A stretch of DNA of 64,000 bases from Prevotellaceae bacterium UBA3627 (GCA_002373375.1 DFLE01000004.1:13118-77117), one strand, 5' to 3'. Counted from the stretch's first letter, positions 1-8,900 are shown. A program made the numbers and translations. The notes: generated by a model from the letters alone, not told the origin.

Positions 1-109
1 TGTCCACCTCACTCAGCCTTCCTTTGTCGCTGCGACAAAAGATGATGCCGAAGATATTCGTGGCAAGGAACTTGCCGAAAGGGAAATATTTATTGTAAAT
101 TATTTTCAT
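1..109 (-). CDS. 5' end of an unidentified gene, cut by the window edge
   Basis: An open frame of 36 codons runs from an ATG off the left edge of the window on the minus strand. The visible start reads MKIIYNKYFPFGKFLATNIF and then GIIFCRSDKGRLSEVD. It resembles my recollection of the start of a Bacteroidales family of membrane proteins with a downstream HExxH-like motif, but that part is outside the window, so the function is not shown here. It lies downstream of the pseudouridine synthase gene on the same strand, separated by a GC-rich dispersed repeat. Confidence 0.55.
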   Translation of the reverse strand, partial: MKIIYNKYFPFGKFLATNIFGIIFCRSDKGRLSEVD

Positions 110-116
110 AATGAAC

Positions 117-146
117 CCCACCCCGACCCTCCCAAGGGAGGGAGAC
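117..146. repeat. GC-rich dispersed hairpin repeat, copy 1
   Basis: The segment CCCACCCCGACCCTCCC followed by AAGGGAGGGAG forms a short stem of CTCCC against GGGAG. Related copies lie at 6867-6900 (opposite strand), 27756-27792 and 38320-38364. It sits just after the stop of the pseudouridine synthase gene and before the next minus-strand gene. Confidence 0.7.
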
Positions 147-163
147 GCAGACTGGGGGTATTA

Positions 164-1492
164 TTAATTATTGACCATGAATTGCGAATCGCTCTCTATT
201 ACAACCTTCTTGCCTGTCACAGGATGGATGAACTCCAGTCGTGAGGCGTGCAGATACATACGCGGAGCATCCATGCTGCCATATAGTTTGTCGCCCAGTA
301 TAGGACAGTCCAATCCGTCACTGTGGGCACAGTGCATACGCAGTTGGTGTGTGCGTCCCGTCAACGGTCGCAGCAGCGCCATGCGTCCTTTTATCTCATA
401 CTCTGTTACCGCCTCCTTGCCGTGCTCATAGTCAACACACTGACGCGGACGATTGAGGAAGTCAGCAGACAGTGGCAGGCTTATCGTACCGCTACGCTCT
501 CCCATCTCTCTCTCCAATATCGCCACATACTCTTTCTTCACCCCTTCATGCCGGGCAAACAACCGCTGCATAGCTACAAACACCTCGTCGGTCTTCGCTG
601 CCAAGAGTATGCCCGAGGTGTCCATATCAAGTCGGTGCGTCACCCTGTGGCCTATCATATCCTGTGCATTAGGCAACTGCCTCTTGCCTGGTACAGACAG
701 CAGTCCACAAGGCTTGTCTATTGCTATGAGCCAAGGGTCTTCATAGAGGAGCGTTAAGTGCCGGGTGTCCTGTGGCATCTTACCTTCGCTCAATGAAAGT
801 AATGCCCTTCCTTCTCTCTTCACTTTTCCCTCATCTCTCATCATCCACCATATTATAGGTTGGCAACGCGACTGACACGGTTCATAGAATCTTCCGTGAT
901 GCCTTACCTCTCCTTTTGGCGATTCGCCATACCAGAACTCTGCCAGTGCCAGCGGCTTCAGTCCGTGGCTGTTGGCATAGTTCAGCAGTTTCGGAGCACA
1001 GCACTCTCCCGTGCCGCTTGGTGGAACGGTTTGGTGCAGCGCATTGCGCTTAGCATACTCACCGAATACTTCCAGTACACTGGCGCTCCCACCCTCCGGA
1101 TTCGTTATACGGAACTGTGTGAACAGCCATCGCTGCAAAGCCTGCGAGCGTTCCTTGCGCTCCGCCCTTATAGCGTCCAACCGACGTCGCTCATCACCCT
1201 TCACGTTGATGCCGCGATATTTCTCCACCTCTTTGTTCAGCTGCGTTATCTCCGCCTCATGAGTCTTGAAATACCCGTCGGGCTGCAGATAGTCGAATAT
1301 CGCCGGCACATAGCCGTCCCAGTCCGACCGTCCCAGCATCTGTCCAGAATAAGCCTTCAGCATACCGCCGTCATACAACAGGAAACCAAACATCTTGCCA
1401 CGTCCCACTTCCTCACGCCATTCGGTGTGAGCCTCAATGTCGGCCATGACCTCTTGCTTCGCTTTCTCCAGTGTTTCGTCAGTGACAATCAT
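164..1492 (-). CDS. RluA-family RNA pseudouridine synthase with N-terminal extension
   Basis: Predicted to isomerise uridine to pseudouridine in ribosomal or transfer RNA in the cytoplasm. The catalytic motif HRLDMDTSG is at residues 286-294, with the catalytic aspartate at 289, followed by the usual KEYVA and GRTHQLRMH motifs of the RluA fold. The first ~240 residues are not part of the catalytic domain: they contain a charged helical stretch (residues 80-120) and a cysteine-containing segment, as in the long Bacteroidales RluA proteins. The start ATG has no strong ribosome binding site, which is normal for the phylum. It starts 6 nt after the stop of the upstream small membrane protein, so the two are probably cotranscribed. 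The RNA target cannot be told from sequence. Confidence 0.9.
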   Translation of the reverse strand: MIVTDETLEKAKQEVMADIEAHTEWREEVGRGKMFGFLLYDGGMLKAYSGQMLGRSDWDGYVPAIFDYLQPDGYFKTHEAEITQLNKEVEKYRGINVKGDERRRLDAIRAERKERSQALQRWLFTQFRITNPEGGSASVLEVFGEYAKRNALHQTVPPSGTGECCAPKLLNYANSHGLKPLALAEFWYGESPKGEVRHHGRFYEPCQSRCQPIIWWMMRDEGKVKREGRALLSLSEGKMPQDTRHLTLLYEDPWLIAIDKPCGLLSVPGKRQLPNAQDMIGHRVTHRLDMDTSGILLAAKTDEVFVAMQRLFARHEGVKKEYVAILEREMGERSGTISLPLSADFLNRPRQCVDYEHGKEAVTEYEIKGRMALLRPLTGRTHQLRMHCAHSDGLDCPILGDKLYGSMDAPRMYLHASRLEFIHPVTGKKVVIESDSQFMVNN

Positions 1493-1498
1493 ATCACA

Positions 1499-1882
1499 CT
1501 ATCTGTCTGCCTCCTGTTCCGTCTCTTGATTTTCCTGTTCTCTCTCTGGCTCATTGAGCATTCTCTCATTATACCGCGAGGTGCGATACATATCAACCAG
1601 CTTATAATATCTCCAGATGACCAACGCCGCCAATATCATCTTGGCATACGGCATCCTGCCCATTGCCACTATATCATACACAACGGCAAAGACAACCAGC
1701 GCCAGCACCACTCCCCATATTATAAGTTGCTTGCGCAATATACGGCATACGCCGTTCCAGTCTCCCACCTCTATCATACTCTCTATATCCTCTCCCATCT
1801 GTTTCTCCTTCCGCTTCTTATAGCTGTACAAGAAGTAAAAGACAACAGACACTGCCAAGACAATAAGTAAAGTTTCCTGCAT
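1499..1882 (-). CDS. Small membrane protein, function unknown
   Basis: A 127-residue protein with an N-terminal hydrophobic helix (residues 3-19), a basic loop, a second long hydrophobic stretch around 53-72 and a weaker third at 80-92, and a highly acidic glutamate/glutamine-rich tail after residue 105. No family motif was recognised. It is the first gene of a likely two-gene unit with the downstream pseudouridine synthase and is preceded by a good promoter match on the minus strand. Confidence 0.75.
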   Translation of the reverse strand: MQETLLIVLAVSVVFYFLYSYKKRKEKQMGEDIESMIEVGDWNGVCRILRKQLIIWGVVLALVVFAVVYDIVAMGRMPYAKMILAALVIWRYYKLVDMYRTSRYNERMLNEPEREQENQETEQEADR

Positions 1883-1912
1883 AACACTTATATACCTTTA
1901 TATACTGAACTA

Positions 1913-1943
1913 CAAAATTACACAAAAAAATCTATATCACAAA
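1913..1943 (-). promoter_or_regulatory. Bacteroidetes-type promoter for the small membrane protein operon
   Basis: Read on the minus strand, TTTG is followed 19 bp later by TAATTTTG, which matches the -33/-7 consensus (TTTG, TAnnTTTG). It lies about 30 nt upstream of the ATG at 1882. Confidence 0.65.
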
Positions 1944-2066
1944 ATATCACGCGCGGATAGCAAAATACCCGAACACATTATATATATAAGAGCAGGAATA
2001 CGCATAAACTACAGAAAAAAGGCCATAATACCATATTCATGGTATCGGAATACCCCGAAAGGGCGA

Positions 2067-2097
2067 TTGTGCAGGTGCGGAAAAGGCAGTAATTTTG
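2067..2097 (+). promoter_or_regulatory. Bacteroidetes-type promoter for the SusD gene
   Basis: TTG at 2067-2069 is followed 20 bp later by TAATTTTG at 2090-2097. Transcription would start near 2104, so any translation start at or before this point can be excluded and the ATG at 2151 is the right one. Confidence 0.7.
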
Positions 2098-2150
2098 CAT
2101 TCAGAAAACAAGACAAGACAACATTAACAAAAAAAGAAAGGAGATTAGAC

Positions 2151-3809
2151 ATGAAGAAAAAAACACTTTTCCTATCAGCTGTAGCAGCACTCACTTTGCA
2201 AAGTGGTTTCACATCATGCTCGTCAGACGACAACGCAACAGGAAACCAAGTAAACATCGATAATGTAGTAGCCGACGACGCCAGCGCCCTGGCACTCGTC
2301 AATGGCGTGTACTCCCACTGGCAGCCACTGAGCTCATCATTCTCATTCATCATTGAACTGAACTCCAACAAGCTCATCTCGTTTGAGGGCGAAGAGGGCG
2401 AGGCTGGTCCGGTGAACTCACGTTTCGAGCAGGAGCCTACCACATGGTATCAAGTAAAGATATTCAACCACCTGCTTCTGGGTGTGGCACAGAACAACGA
2501 AAACATCGTAACGCTCAACAACTCTCTTGCTGCCGGCAAGATAACACAGGAAGGATACAATGCCGCTGTAGGTAAGGCTAAGTTTCTCCGCGCACTGGCT
2601 TACCTGAAACTTGTCCAGCTATGGGGCGAAGTACCAGTATTCACAGAGAATGGCGGTTCTACGACCGAGCGCAAGTCAATAGACGAAGTATTCAACCAGA
2701 TTGTATCAGACTTCACCGACGCAGAGTCTCTGCTGAAAAACTACAACGGAGACCCACGCATACCGTCAAAGCAGGCCGCACAAGGACTGTTGGCACGTAC
2801 CTACCTGGTATGGGGTGACAACCCTCTTACTCAGTCACAAGTGGCAGCCATAGCCAACACACAGACCGACCCTGCTTTCACCAAGACCGACTCACGTCTG
2901 GAGAAGGCCGTAGAGTATGCCGACAAGGTCATCAACAGCCACCTGCTTGCACTCGACCCAGATTATAACAAACTGTGGGGACGCGAGTATGAGAGCAACA
3001 AGCGCGGCACTAACGAGCACCTCTTCACCATAGCTCATGACGGCGACGCATATGACGAGCAAGGTAACCACCAGACACACTGCTCATGGACCTTCCCATA
3101 CCAAAATGGTGAGAACGGACGCGGATACAAGCAGAACCACACCGAGGTGGCTGACGACGACCTCTATGATGACTGGTATGCAGAGCAGCCCACCGACAAG
3201 CGACTGGCCGAGACCTACTTCACCTCCGTCGTGAACCCTGAGGACGGAAAGACATACCACTACTACTCACCTGTATATACTCCAATCAACGGCAAGGGAG
3301 TGGACCAGAGCTACGATAACTCAGAGAACCTGGAGATAACCCAGAACTCCGTTGACCGCATCGAGATACGCTACGCCGAGGTACTGCTCATCAAGGCCGA
3401 GGCACTGGTACAGCTGGGACGTAACAGCGAGGCAGCAGAGCCATTCAATCAGTTGCGCACACGTGCCGGCATTGCGACTGTTGACCCTGCGGTAGGTCCT
3501 ACATTTGACGAGATCAAACGTGAGTGGGACTATGAGTTCACATACGAGCAGTTCTCTGTTCTTAACTCATACCGTTGGAAGAACCTCATAGCATCTGTCA
3601 AGGAGGTACAGCACTACAAGCACTTCGCTGATGACTGGCAGACATCACTGGGGCAGACATACACTGCCGACCAGGCTACCTACTTCGGCAAGGTGCACAC
3701 ACACCTCAAGGCTAAGTTTAACAATGTGCGCGGCAAACACTACCGCCAGCCTATCCCGACAGGATTGTCAAAAGAAGACCTCGGCATCAGCCAGAACCCA
3801 GGATACTAA
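2151..3809 (+). CDS. Orphan SusD/RagB-family outer-membrane lipoprotein
   Basis: SusD-type lipoproteins bind glycans or other nutrients at the cell surface and form a lid on a SusC TonB-dependent transporter. The start ATG follows the purine-rich AAAGAAAGGAG. Residues 1-22 form a lipoprotein signal ending in the lipobox FTSC. The SusD fold is shown by the N-terminal helical repeats with FLRALAYLKLVQLWGEVPV near residue 150, the motif QAAQGLLARTYL, and the C-terminal RIEIRYAEVLLIKAEAL followed by LRTRAGI. It is about 552 residues long, normal for the family. Unusually, no SusC gene lies next to it: upstream is a divergent membrane protein and downstream is clpB. A terminator follows, so it is a single-gene unit. 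Confidence 0.93.
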   Translation: MKKKTLFLSAVAALTLQSGFTSCSSDDNATGNQVNIDNVVADDASALALVNGVYSHWQPLSSSFSFIIELNSNKLISFEGEEGEAGPVNSRFEQEPTTWYQVKIFNHLLLGVAQNNENIVTLNNSLAAGKITQEGYNAAVGKAKFLRALAYLKLVQLWGEVPVFTENGGSTTERKSIDEVFNQIVSDFTDAESLLKNYNGDPRIPSKQAAQGLLARTYLVWGDNPLTQSQVAAIANTQTDPAFTKTDSRLEKAVEYADKVINSHLLALDPDYNKLWGREYESNKRGTNEHLFTIAHDGDAYDEQGNHQTHCSWTFPYQNGENGRGYKQNHTEVADDDLYDDWYAEQPTDKRLAETYFTSVVNPEDGKTYHYYSPVYTPINGKGVDQSYDNSENLEITQNSVDRIEIRYAEVLLIKAEALVQLGRNSEAAEPFNQLRTRAGIATVDPAVGPTFDEIKREWDYEFTYEQFSVLNSYRWKNLIASVKEVQHYKHFADDWQTSLGQTYTADQATYFGKVHTHLKAKFNNVRGKHYRQPIPTGLSKEDLGISQNPGY

Positions 3810-3860
3810 TATATATAACACAACACAAAGAATAATAACTCCTAATTTATAGTGCAAAGA

Positions 3861-3900
3861 AAGAGGACTGACGCTTCATTACAGCTCAGTCCTCTTTTAT
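3861..3900 (+). terminator. Rho-independent terminator after the SusD gene
   Basis: An 11-bp stem, AAGAGGACTGA paired with TCAGTCCTCTT, around a 14-nt loop and followed by TTTATTTATT. Confidence 0.85.
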
Positions 3901-4046
3901 TTATTATACAGACAATCACAAAGTGACACATTGTCCTCTCTTGTTGCCACAATGACACATTAACTGATGATGGAATGAGATTTGGGTTGTGTAAAAGCGT
4001 AAATACACAAAACAAAATCAAAACATTAGAAGAAAGGAGTTAGACT

Positions 4047-6158
4047 ATGATGATGAATCAAGAACAAGCAATGAGCGGCAAGGAGGCACTGCAACGTTTC
4101 TGCAAAAACCTCGTGGCCGATGCCAAGGCGGGGAAACTGGACCCCGTGATAGGGCGTGATGACGAGATACGACGCGTGTTGCAGATACTCTCACGACGCA
4201 CCAAGAACAACCCTATACTGATAGGCGAGCCTGGTACGGGTAAGACCGCCATAGCCGAGGGACTGGCGCAACGCATAGTACGCGGCGACGTTCCAGAGAA
4301 CCTGAAGGACAAGGAGATTTACACTCTCGACATGGGTGCGCTGGTGGCTGGCGCCAAGTACAAGGGAGAGTTTGAGGAGAGGCTGAAAGGCGTGATAAAC
4401 GGTGTGATAGAGTCGCAGGGCAAGTACATACTGTTCATTGACGAGATACACACCCTTGTTGGTGCAGGCGGTGGCGAGGGCGCCATGGATGCCGCCAACA
4501 TACTGAAACCGGCACTGGCGCGTGGCGAACTGAGAGCCGTAGGCGCTACCACCCTCAACGAATACCAGAAGTACTTCGAGAAGGACAAGGCGCTGGAGCG
4601 TCGATTCCAGATTGTGATGGTGGACGAGCCTGACGAGATGAGCGCTATCTCTATCCTGCGCGGACTGAAGGAGCGTTACGAGAACCACCACCGCGTAAGA
4701 ATACAAGATGATGCTTGCATCGCCGCGGTGACTCTGTCTGAGCGTTACATCTCCGACCGTTTCCTGCCTGACAAAGCCATCGACCTGATGGATGAGGCTG
4801 CCGCCAAGCTGCGTATGGAGCGCGACTCTGTACCTGAGGAACTGGACGAACTGGAGCGTCACCTCAAGCAGCTTGAGATAGAGCGCGAGGCCATAAAGCG
4901 TGAGGATGACAAGGAGAAGCTGGCTGAGCTTAACAAGACCATCTCTGCCCTGCAGGATGAGCAGATGCGTATGCGCTCCGAGTGGGTGAAGGAGAAGAAC
5001 CTTGTTGACAAGATACAACAGAACAAACAGGAGATAGAGCGTCTGCGCTTTGAGGCCGAGAAGGCTGAGCGCGAGGGCAACTACGGCAAGGTTGCCGAGA
5101 TACGCTACGGCAAACTGAAGGAACTGGAGGATGGCATCAAGAAGGTACAGGAGGAGATAAGCGCTGGCGCCGCCAAGATGGTACGTGAGGAGGTTACCGC
5201 CGATGACATAGCTGAGGTGGTAAGCCGCTGGACAGGAATACCTGTGACCAAGATGATGCAAAGCGAACGCGACAAGCTGCTCCACTTGGAGGACGAGCTG
5301 CACAAGCGTGTGATAGGTCAGGATGAAGCCATACAGGCAGTGAGCGACGCCGTACGCCGCAGCCGTGCCGGCCTGCAAGACCCTAAGCGCCCGATAGCGT
5401 CATACATATTCCTCGGCACCACAGGCGTAGGTAAGACTGAGTTGGCAAAGGCTCTTGCCGACTACCTCTTCAACGACGAGCAGATGATAACGCGCATAGA
5501 CATGAGCGAATACCAGGAGAAGTTCAGCGTGACAAGGCTCATCGGTGCGCCTCCGGGATATGTAGGATATGACGAGGGCGGCCAACTGACAGAGGCTGTG
5601 CGCCGCAAGCCTTACTCAGTAGTGTTGTTTGACGAGATAGAGAAGGCTCACCCTGATGTATTCAACACCTTGCTGCAGGTGCTTGACGACGGCAGGCTGA
5701 CAGACTCCAAGGGACGCGTGGTGAACTTCAAGAACACCATTATCATCATGACGAGCAACCTTACCATGGACCAGCTCTACGGCCGCGCACCTATACTCGA
5801 CGGCAACGGTATGGTGAAACCGCCTATACGTCCGGAGTTCCTGAACCGTATAGACGAGATTATCAACTTCAGCCAGCTCAGCAAGGAGCAGATAAGTGAC
5901 ATTGTACGCCTGCAGATGAACCGCGTAGCAAAGATGCTCGAATCACAGGGCTTCACGCTCAAGGTTACCGACGCCGCCATACAGACACTGGCAGAGGCAG
6001 GATTTGACCCTGACTTCGGCGCACGCCCGGTAAAGCGCGCTATACAGAGAGACGTGCTCAATGCCCTTAGCAAGCAACTGCTGGCAGGCACCGTCAACAA
6101 GGAACGCGCCATCACCGTGGACAGCAAAGACGGCGTAATAGTATTCGGCAACGAATAA
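4047..6158 (+). CDS. clpB: ClpB-type AAA+ disaggregase lacking the N-domain
   Basis: ATP-driven hexameric unfoldase that rescues aggregated proteins with DnaK. Two AAA+ modules are complete: Walker A GEPGTGKT at 60-67 with Walker B LFIDEIH, and a second Walker A GTTGVGKT near 437 with [10 protein letters not shown]. Between them is a full coiled-coil M-domain, which distinguishes ClpB from ClpA. At 703 residues it is about 160 shorter than typical ClpB because the substrate-binding N-domain is absent. The segment between the motif IMTSN and RPEFLNRID is also about 20-30 residues shorter than I remember in Bacteroides ClpB. The start is supported by AAGAAAGGAG 8 nt before the ATG, and no N-domain coding remnant is visible in the 237 bp upstream. 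It is a single-gene unit closed by a terminator. Confidence 0.93.
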   Translation: MMMNQEQAMSGKEALQRFCKNLVADAKAGKLDPVIGRDDEIRRVLQILSRRTKNNPILIGEPGTGKTAIAEGLAQRIVRGDVPENLKDKEIYTLDMGALVAGAKYKGEFEERLKGVINGVIESQGKYILFIDEIHTLVGAGGGEGAMDAANILKPALARGELRAVGATTLNEYQKYFEKDKALERRFQIVMVDEPDEMSAISILRGLKERYENHHRVRIQDDACIAAVTLSERYISDRFLPDKAIDLMDEAAAKLRMERDSVPEELDELERHLKQLEIEREAIKREDDKEKLAELNKTISALQDEQMRMRSEWVKEKNLVDKIQQNKQEIERLRFEAEKAEREGNYGKVAEIRYGKLKELEDGIKKVQEEISAGAAKMVREEVTADDIAEVVSRWTGIPVTKMMQSERDKLLHLEDELHKRVIGQDEAIQAVSDAVRRSRAGLQDPKRPIASYIFLGTTGVGKTELAKALADYLFNDEQMITRIDMSEYQEKFSVTRLIGAPPGYVGYDEGGQLTEAVRRKPYSVVLFDEIEKAHPDVFNTLLQVLDDGRLTDSKGRVVNFKNTIIIMTSNLTMDQLYGRAPILDGNGMVKPPIRPEFLNRIDEIINFSQLSKEQISDIVRLQMNRVAKMLESQGFTLKVTDAAIQTLAEAGFDPDFGARPVKRAIQRDVLNALSKQLLAGTVNKERAITVDSKDGVIVFGNE

Positions 6159-6188
6159 ACAACGAGAAACCACATAAGACTATATAAG

Positions 6189-6230
6189 ACAGAGGGGAAC
6201 ACCACACAACGGTGCTTCCCTCTGTTTTTT
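6189..6230 (+). terminator. Rho-independent terminator after clpB
   Basis: ACAGAGGGGAACACC pairs with GGTGCTTCCCTCTGT with one internal mismatch, followed by TTTTTT. Confidence 0.9.
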
Positions 6231-6295
6231 GTTTGCCATGCAGACTATGACAATAACATTATTTCACTGACAAAATGTAAAAAAAGACGTAATAA

Positions 6296-6327
6296 TTTTT
6301 CTGTATAAGAAAAAATTAGTATCTTCG
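6296..6327 (+). promoter_or_regulatory. Probable promoter of the nfeD-stomatin unit
   Basis: TATCTTCG at 6320-6327 is a one-base variant of TAnnTTTG, with a T-rich -33 region about 19 bp upstream. It lies 48 nt before the nfeD start. Confidence 0.5.
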
Positions 6328-6374
6328 CAAAGAATAAGACAACTAACCATTAACTTATAAACACCTAAAATAGC

Positions 6375-6833
6375 ATGTTAGAATATTTTACTACGAATAT
6401 ATGGCTGCTATGGCTCATTGCGAGCTTAGTGCTGATGTCTCTTGAACTGACAAGTGGCGACTTCTACATCATCTGTTTTGCTTTCGGAGCTTTAGCCTCC
6501 ATCATAGCAGCGCTTATCGGCCTGCCATTCTGGGTACAGGTATTGGTATGGGTATGCGCCTCCCTGCTATGTCTGTTTTTCGTGCGCCCGCCGCTTGTAA
6601 AACATCTGCACGGCAACATGAAGGAGCGCAAGAGCAACGCCGACGCACTTATAGGCAAGCATGGTAAAGTAACAGAGACAATACCTGCCAATGGTCACGG
6701 ATACGTGAAGATAGACGGCGACGAGTGGCGTTCCGTATCAGCTGACGGACAGGAGATACCCGCAGGCACCACCGTACAAGTAGTGTCACGCGACAGCATC
6801 ATACTCACGGTTGACGTAATCCATAATGCATAA
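6375..6833 (+). CDS. NfeD-like membrane protein
   Basis: NfeD proteins partner with stomatin/SPFH proteins in membrane microdomains. Residues 8-28, 35-50 and 52-70 are hydrophobic membrane segments. The soluble C-terminal part from about residue 88 (ALIGKHGKV, then GYVKIDGDEW and AGTTVQVV) is the OB-fold domain typical of the family. It lacks the N-terminal protease domain of long NfeD forms, so it is the short type. The gene for its usual SPFH partner follows 105 nt later on the same strand. The last codons lie within the AT-rich dispersed repeat, so the tail IHNA is repeat-encoded. Confidence 0.88.
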   Translation: MLEYFTTNIWLLWLIASLVLMSLELTSGDFYIICFAFGALASIIAALIGLPFWVQVLVWVCASLLCLFFVRPPLVKHLHGNMKERKSNADALIGKHGKVTETIPANGHGYVKIDGDEWRSVSADGQEIPAGTTVQVVSRDSIILTVDVIHNA

Positions 6834-6932
6834 TTCATAATGCATAATTCGTAATTCATCGCCCAATCTCCCTCCCTCACATGGAGGGTCGGGGTGGGTC
6901 TCTTCAACTCATAACTCATAATTCATAACTTA
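6826..6932. repeat. Composite repeat: heptamer-like AT tract, GC hairpin, AT tract
   Basis: Repeats of the type TAATTCATAATGCA (6826-6866) are followed by the GC-rich hairpin repeat at 6867-6900 (inverted relative to copy 1) and then by CTCATAACTCATAATTCATAAC. The same three-part arrangement is found at 38286-38450. It lies inside the nfeD-stomatin unit and supplies the end of the nfeD gene. Confidence 0.75.
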
Positions 6933-6938
6933 TTTACT

Positions 6939-7892
6939 ATGGGATTCTTAACAACTTTTCTTATTGTCATCGTAGTATTGGCAGTAATCGTATTGAAGAA
7001 AACAATCGTAATCATTCCACAGTCAGAGACAAAAATCATTGAGCGACTGGGTAAGTACTACCAGACTCTTGAACCTGGCATCAACGTCATCATTCCTTTC
7101 ATCGACAAGGCAAAGGACATGGTGGCAATGGCACGCGGACGCTATGTGCTGACGGACAAGATTGACCTGCGCGAACAGGTGTATGACTTCCCATCACAGA
7201 ATGTTATCACCAAGGATAACATCCAGATGGAGATCAACGCGCTGCTCTACTTCCAGATTGTTGACCCGTTCAAGGCTGTGTATGAGATAAGCAACCTCCC
7301 TAACGCCATCGAGAAACTTACACAGACCACCCTGCGTAACATCATCGGTGAGATGGAGCTTGACCAGACTCTCACATCACGTGACACCATCAACTCCAAG
7401 CTGCGCCTCGTTCTTGACGACGCTACAAACAAGTGGGGCATCAAAGTGAACCGCGTAGAGCTGCAGGACATCATACCTCCTGCTACCGTACTGCAGGCCA
7501 TGGAGAAGCAGATGCAGGCGGAGCGTAACAAGCGTGCCACCATCCTTACATCTGAGGGTGAGAAGCAGGCAGTCATTCTGAAGTCTGAGGCCGACAAGAC
7601 CGCAGTCATCAACCGTGCTGAGGCTGCCAAGCAGCAGCAGATACTGCAGGCAGAAGGTGAGGCACAGGCACGCATCCGCAAAGCTGAGGCAGAGGCTGTA
7701 GCCATCGACAAAATCACCGAGGCCGTGGGCAAGAGCGCCAACCCTGCCAACTACCTGCTTGCCCAGAAATACATACAGACTCTGCAGGACATCGCCAGCG
7801 GTCAGGACACCAAGACCGTTTACCTGCCTTACGAGGCCACAAACCTCATGGGCTCTATCGGCGGCATAAAGGACCTGTTCAAGAGCGAGTAA
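6939..7892 (+). CDS. SPFH/Band 7 (stomatin-like, QmcA type) membrane protein
   Basis: Forms large oligomers on the inner membrane and organises membrane domains or protease access. A single N-terminal membrane helix (residues 3-20) is followed by the SPFH domain starting with VIIPQSETKIIERLGKYYQ and including the signature around VELQDIIPP at ~170. The C-terminal third (190-265) is an alanine/glutamate/lysine-rich coiled coil. The 317-residue length is typical. Pairing with the short NfeD upstream is the classical arrangement for this family. The unit ends at a strong terminator. Confidence 0.93.
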   Translation: MGFLTTFLIVIVVLAVIVLKKTIVIIPQSETKIIERLGKYYQTLEPGINVIIPFIDKAKDMVAMARGRYVLTDKIDLREQVYDFPSQNVITKDNIQMEINALLYFQIVDPFKAVYEISNLPNAIEKLTQTTLRNIIGEMELDQTLTSRDTINSKLRLVLDDATNKWGIKVNRVELQDIIPPATVLQAMEKQMQAERNKRATILTSEGEKQAVILKSEADKTAVINRAEAAKQQQILQAEGEAQARIRKAEAEAVAIDKITEAVGKSANPANYLLAQKYIQTLQDIASGQDTKTVYLPYEATNLMGSIGGIKDLFKSE

Positions 7893-7912
7893 GCCAAAGA
7901 CAAAATAACATA

Positions 7913-7958
7913 CCCCCCACTTGCATTCATCACAATGAAAGCAGGTGGGGGCTTTTTG
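7913..7958 (+). terminator. Rho-independent terminator after the stomatin gene
   Basis: An 11-bp stem, CCCCCACTTGC with GCAGGTGGGGG (one wobble pair), around a 16-nt loop, followed by CTTTTTG. Confidence 0.9.
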
Positions 7959-8005
7959 TTACTATAGCAGCAATGCCAAGATGATAAAAAAATACGTCAA
8001 AATGC

Positions 8006-8036
8006 TTGCATGATGAATTAAAAATACCTACCTTTG
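8006..8036 (+). promoter_or_regulatory. Promoter of the toxin-antitoxin operon
   Basis: TTG at 8006-8008 and TACCTTTG at 8029-8036 are spaced by 20 bp. The box lies 32 nt upstream of the antitoxin start. TA operons of this type are usually autoregulated; no clear operator palindrome was identified. Confidence 0.65.
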
Positions 8037-8068
8037 CGTGTGTGATGATATATTAAACCCCAAGAATT

Positions 8069-8383
8069 ATGGCACAGGTATCAATGACAGTCCGCATGGA
8101 CTCGCAACTTAAACAAAGTTTCGATGCACTCTGTTCACAATTTGGCATGAGTGCCAATACTGCTATGAATATCTTTGCAAATGCAGTCGTTGTGTATAGG
8201 AAAATCCCATTTGAGATTAAAGCAGCCGACAAAGATGATTCAAGTAAAGGTCTGGAGTCGTTTCTCAAAATAAGGAAAATGGCAGAGAGTGGACAATATC
8301 CAGACTTAACGCTTGATGAGATTAATAATGAAATCAAGATGGCTCGCGAAGAAATACACCGCAGGGAAAAGGACTCTTTATGA
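8069..8383 (+). CDS. RelB/DinJ-family antitoxin
   Basis: A 104-residue protein whose first ~50 residues match the ribbon-helix-helix DNA-binding region of DinJ antitoxins: a short beta strand QVSMTVRMD, then SFDALCSQFGMSANTAMNIF and the PFEI motif. The C-terminal half is charged and probably wraps the toxin. Its stop overlaps the start of the PIN-domain gene by 4 nt (ATGA), which couples their translation. DinJ usually pairs with a YafQ/RelE-type toxin, so a PIN partner is less usual. Confidence 0.85.
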   Translation: MAQVSMTVRMDSQLKQSFDALCSQFGMSANTAMNIFANAVVVYRKIPFEIKAADKDDSSKGLESFLKIRKMAESGQYPDLTLDEINNEIKMAREEIHRREKDSL

Positions 8384-8790
8384 TTTACGCAGTAATAGAT
8401 ACTAACGTTCTCGTGTCAGCATTACTGTCGCGTCACTCTGATGCTGCAACAGTACAAGTAGTGAAGGCTGTTTTTGAAAAAAACATCCTTCCTTTGTATA
8501 ATGACGAAATCATTGCAGAATATGAAGAAGTGCTTGGGAGGAAAAAATTCGGTTTCCCACATGATGAAGTAAAAAACATACTTGACATGATAATAAAAAT
8601 GGGAACAAGTGCTAAACGCACTCCTGTTAGAGAAGATTTTCCAGACCCTAAGGATGTAGTGTTTTATGAGATAGCAATGTCGAAGGAAGATGCTTATCTG
8701 GTAACAGGTAATACGAAGCATTTCCCGAAATCTCCTATTGTGGTGACTCCAGCGGAAATGGTTGAGATTTTAAACAGAGAAATTGTATAG
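8380..8790 (+). CDS. PIN-domain toxin (putative ribonuclease)
   Basis: Predicted metal-dependent RNase of a type II toxin-antitoxin pair. The start IDTNVLVSALLS carries the first conserved aspartate (residue 7). A conserved glutamate follows in EIIAEYEEVL, and acidic residues in FPDPKD and SKEDAYLVTGN complete the four-acid site of PIN proteins. The 136-residue length and the GNTKHFP ending motif fit the family of putative toxin components with a PIN domain. The gene overlaps the antitoxin by 4 nt. Confidence 0.88.
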   Translation: MIYAVIDTNVLVSALLSRHSDAATVQVVKAVFEKNILPLYNDEIIAEYEEVLGRKKFGFPHDEVKNILDMIIKMGTSAKRTPVREDFPDPKDVVFYEIAMSKEDAYLVTGNTKHFPKSPIVVTPAEMVEILNREIV

Positions 8791-8900
8791 AGAAAATCTT
8801 AGAGATGGTCATTATCTTGACGAAAATGCAAATGACCCACAAACGACGATTCTTGCAATTTCTAACATTTTTCAGTTGCTACACTTTAATTAATAACTAT

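Noticed and set aside
860..1870. Long plus-strand frame opposite the pseudouridine synthase gene
   Set aside because: It is antisense to RluA motifs, and its product has no recognisable domain.
4191..5378. Long open frame opposite clpB
   Set aside because: It lies entirely antisense to a gene with clear ClpB motifs, and its product is a leucine-rich shadow of GC-biased codons.
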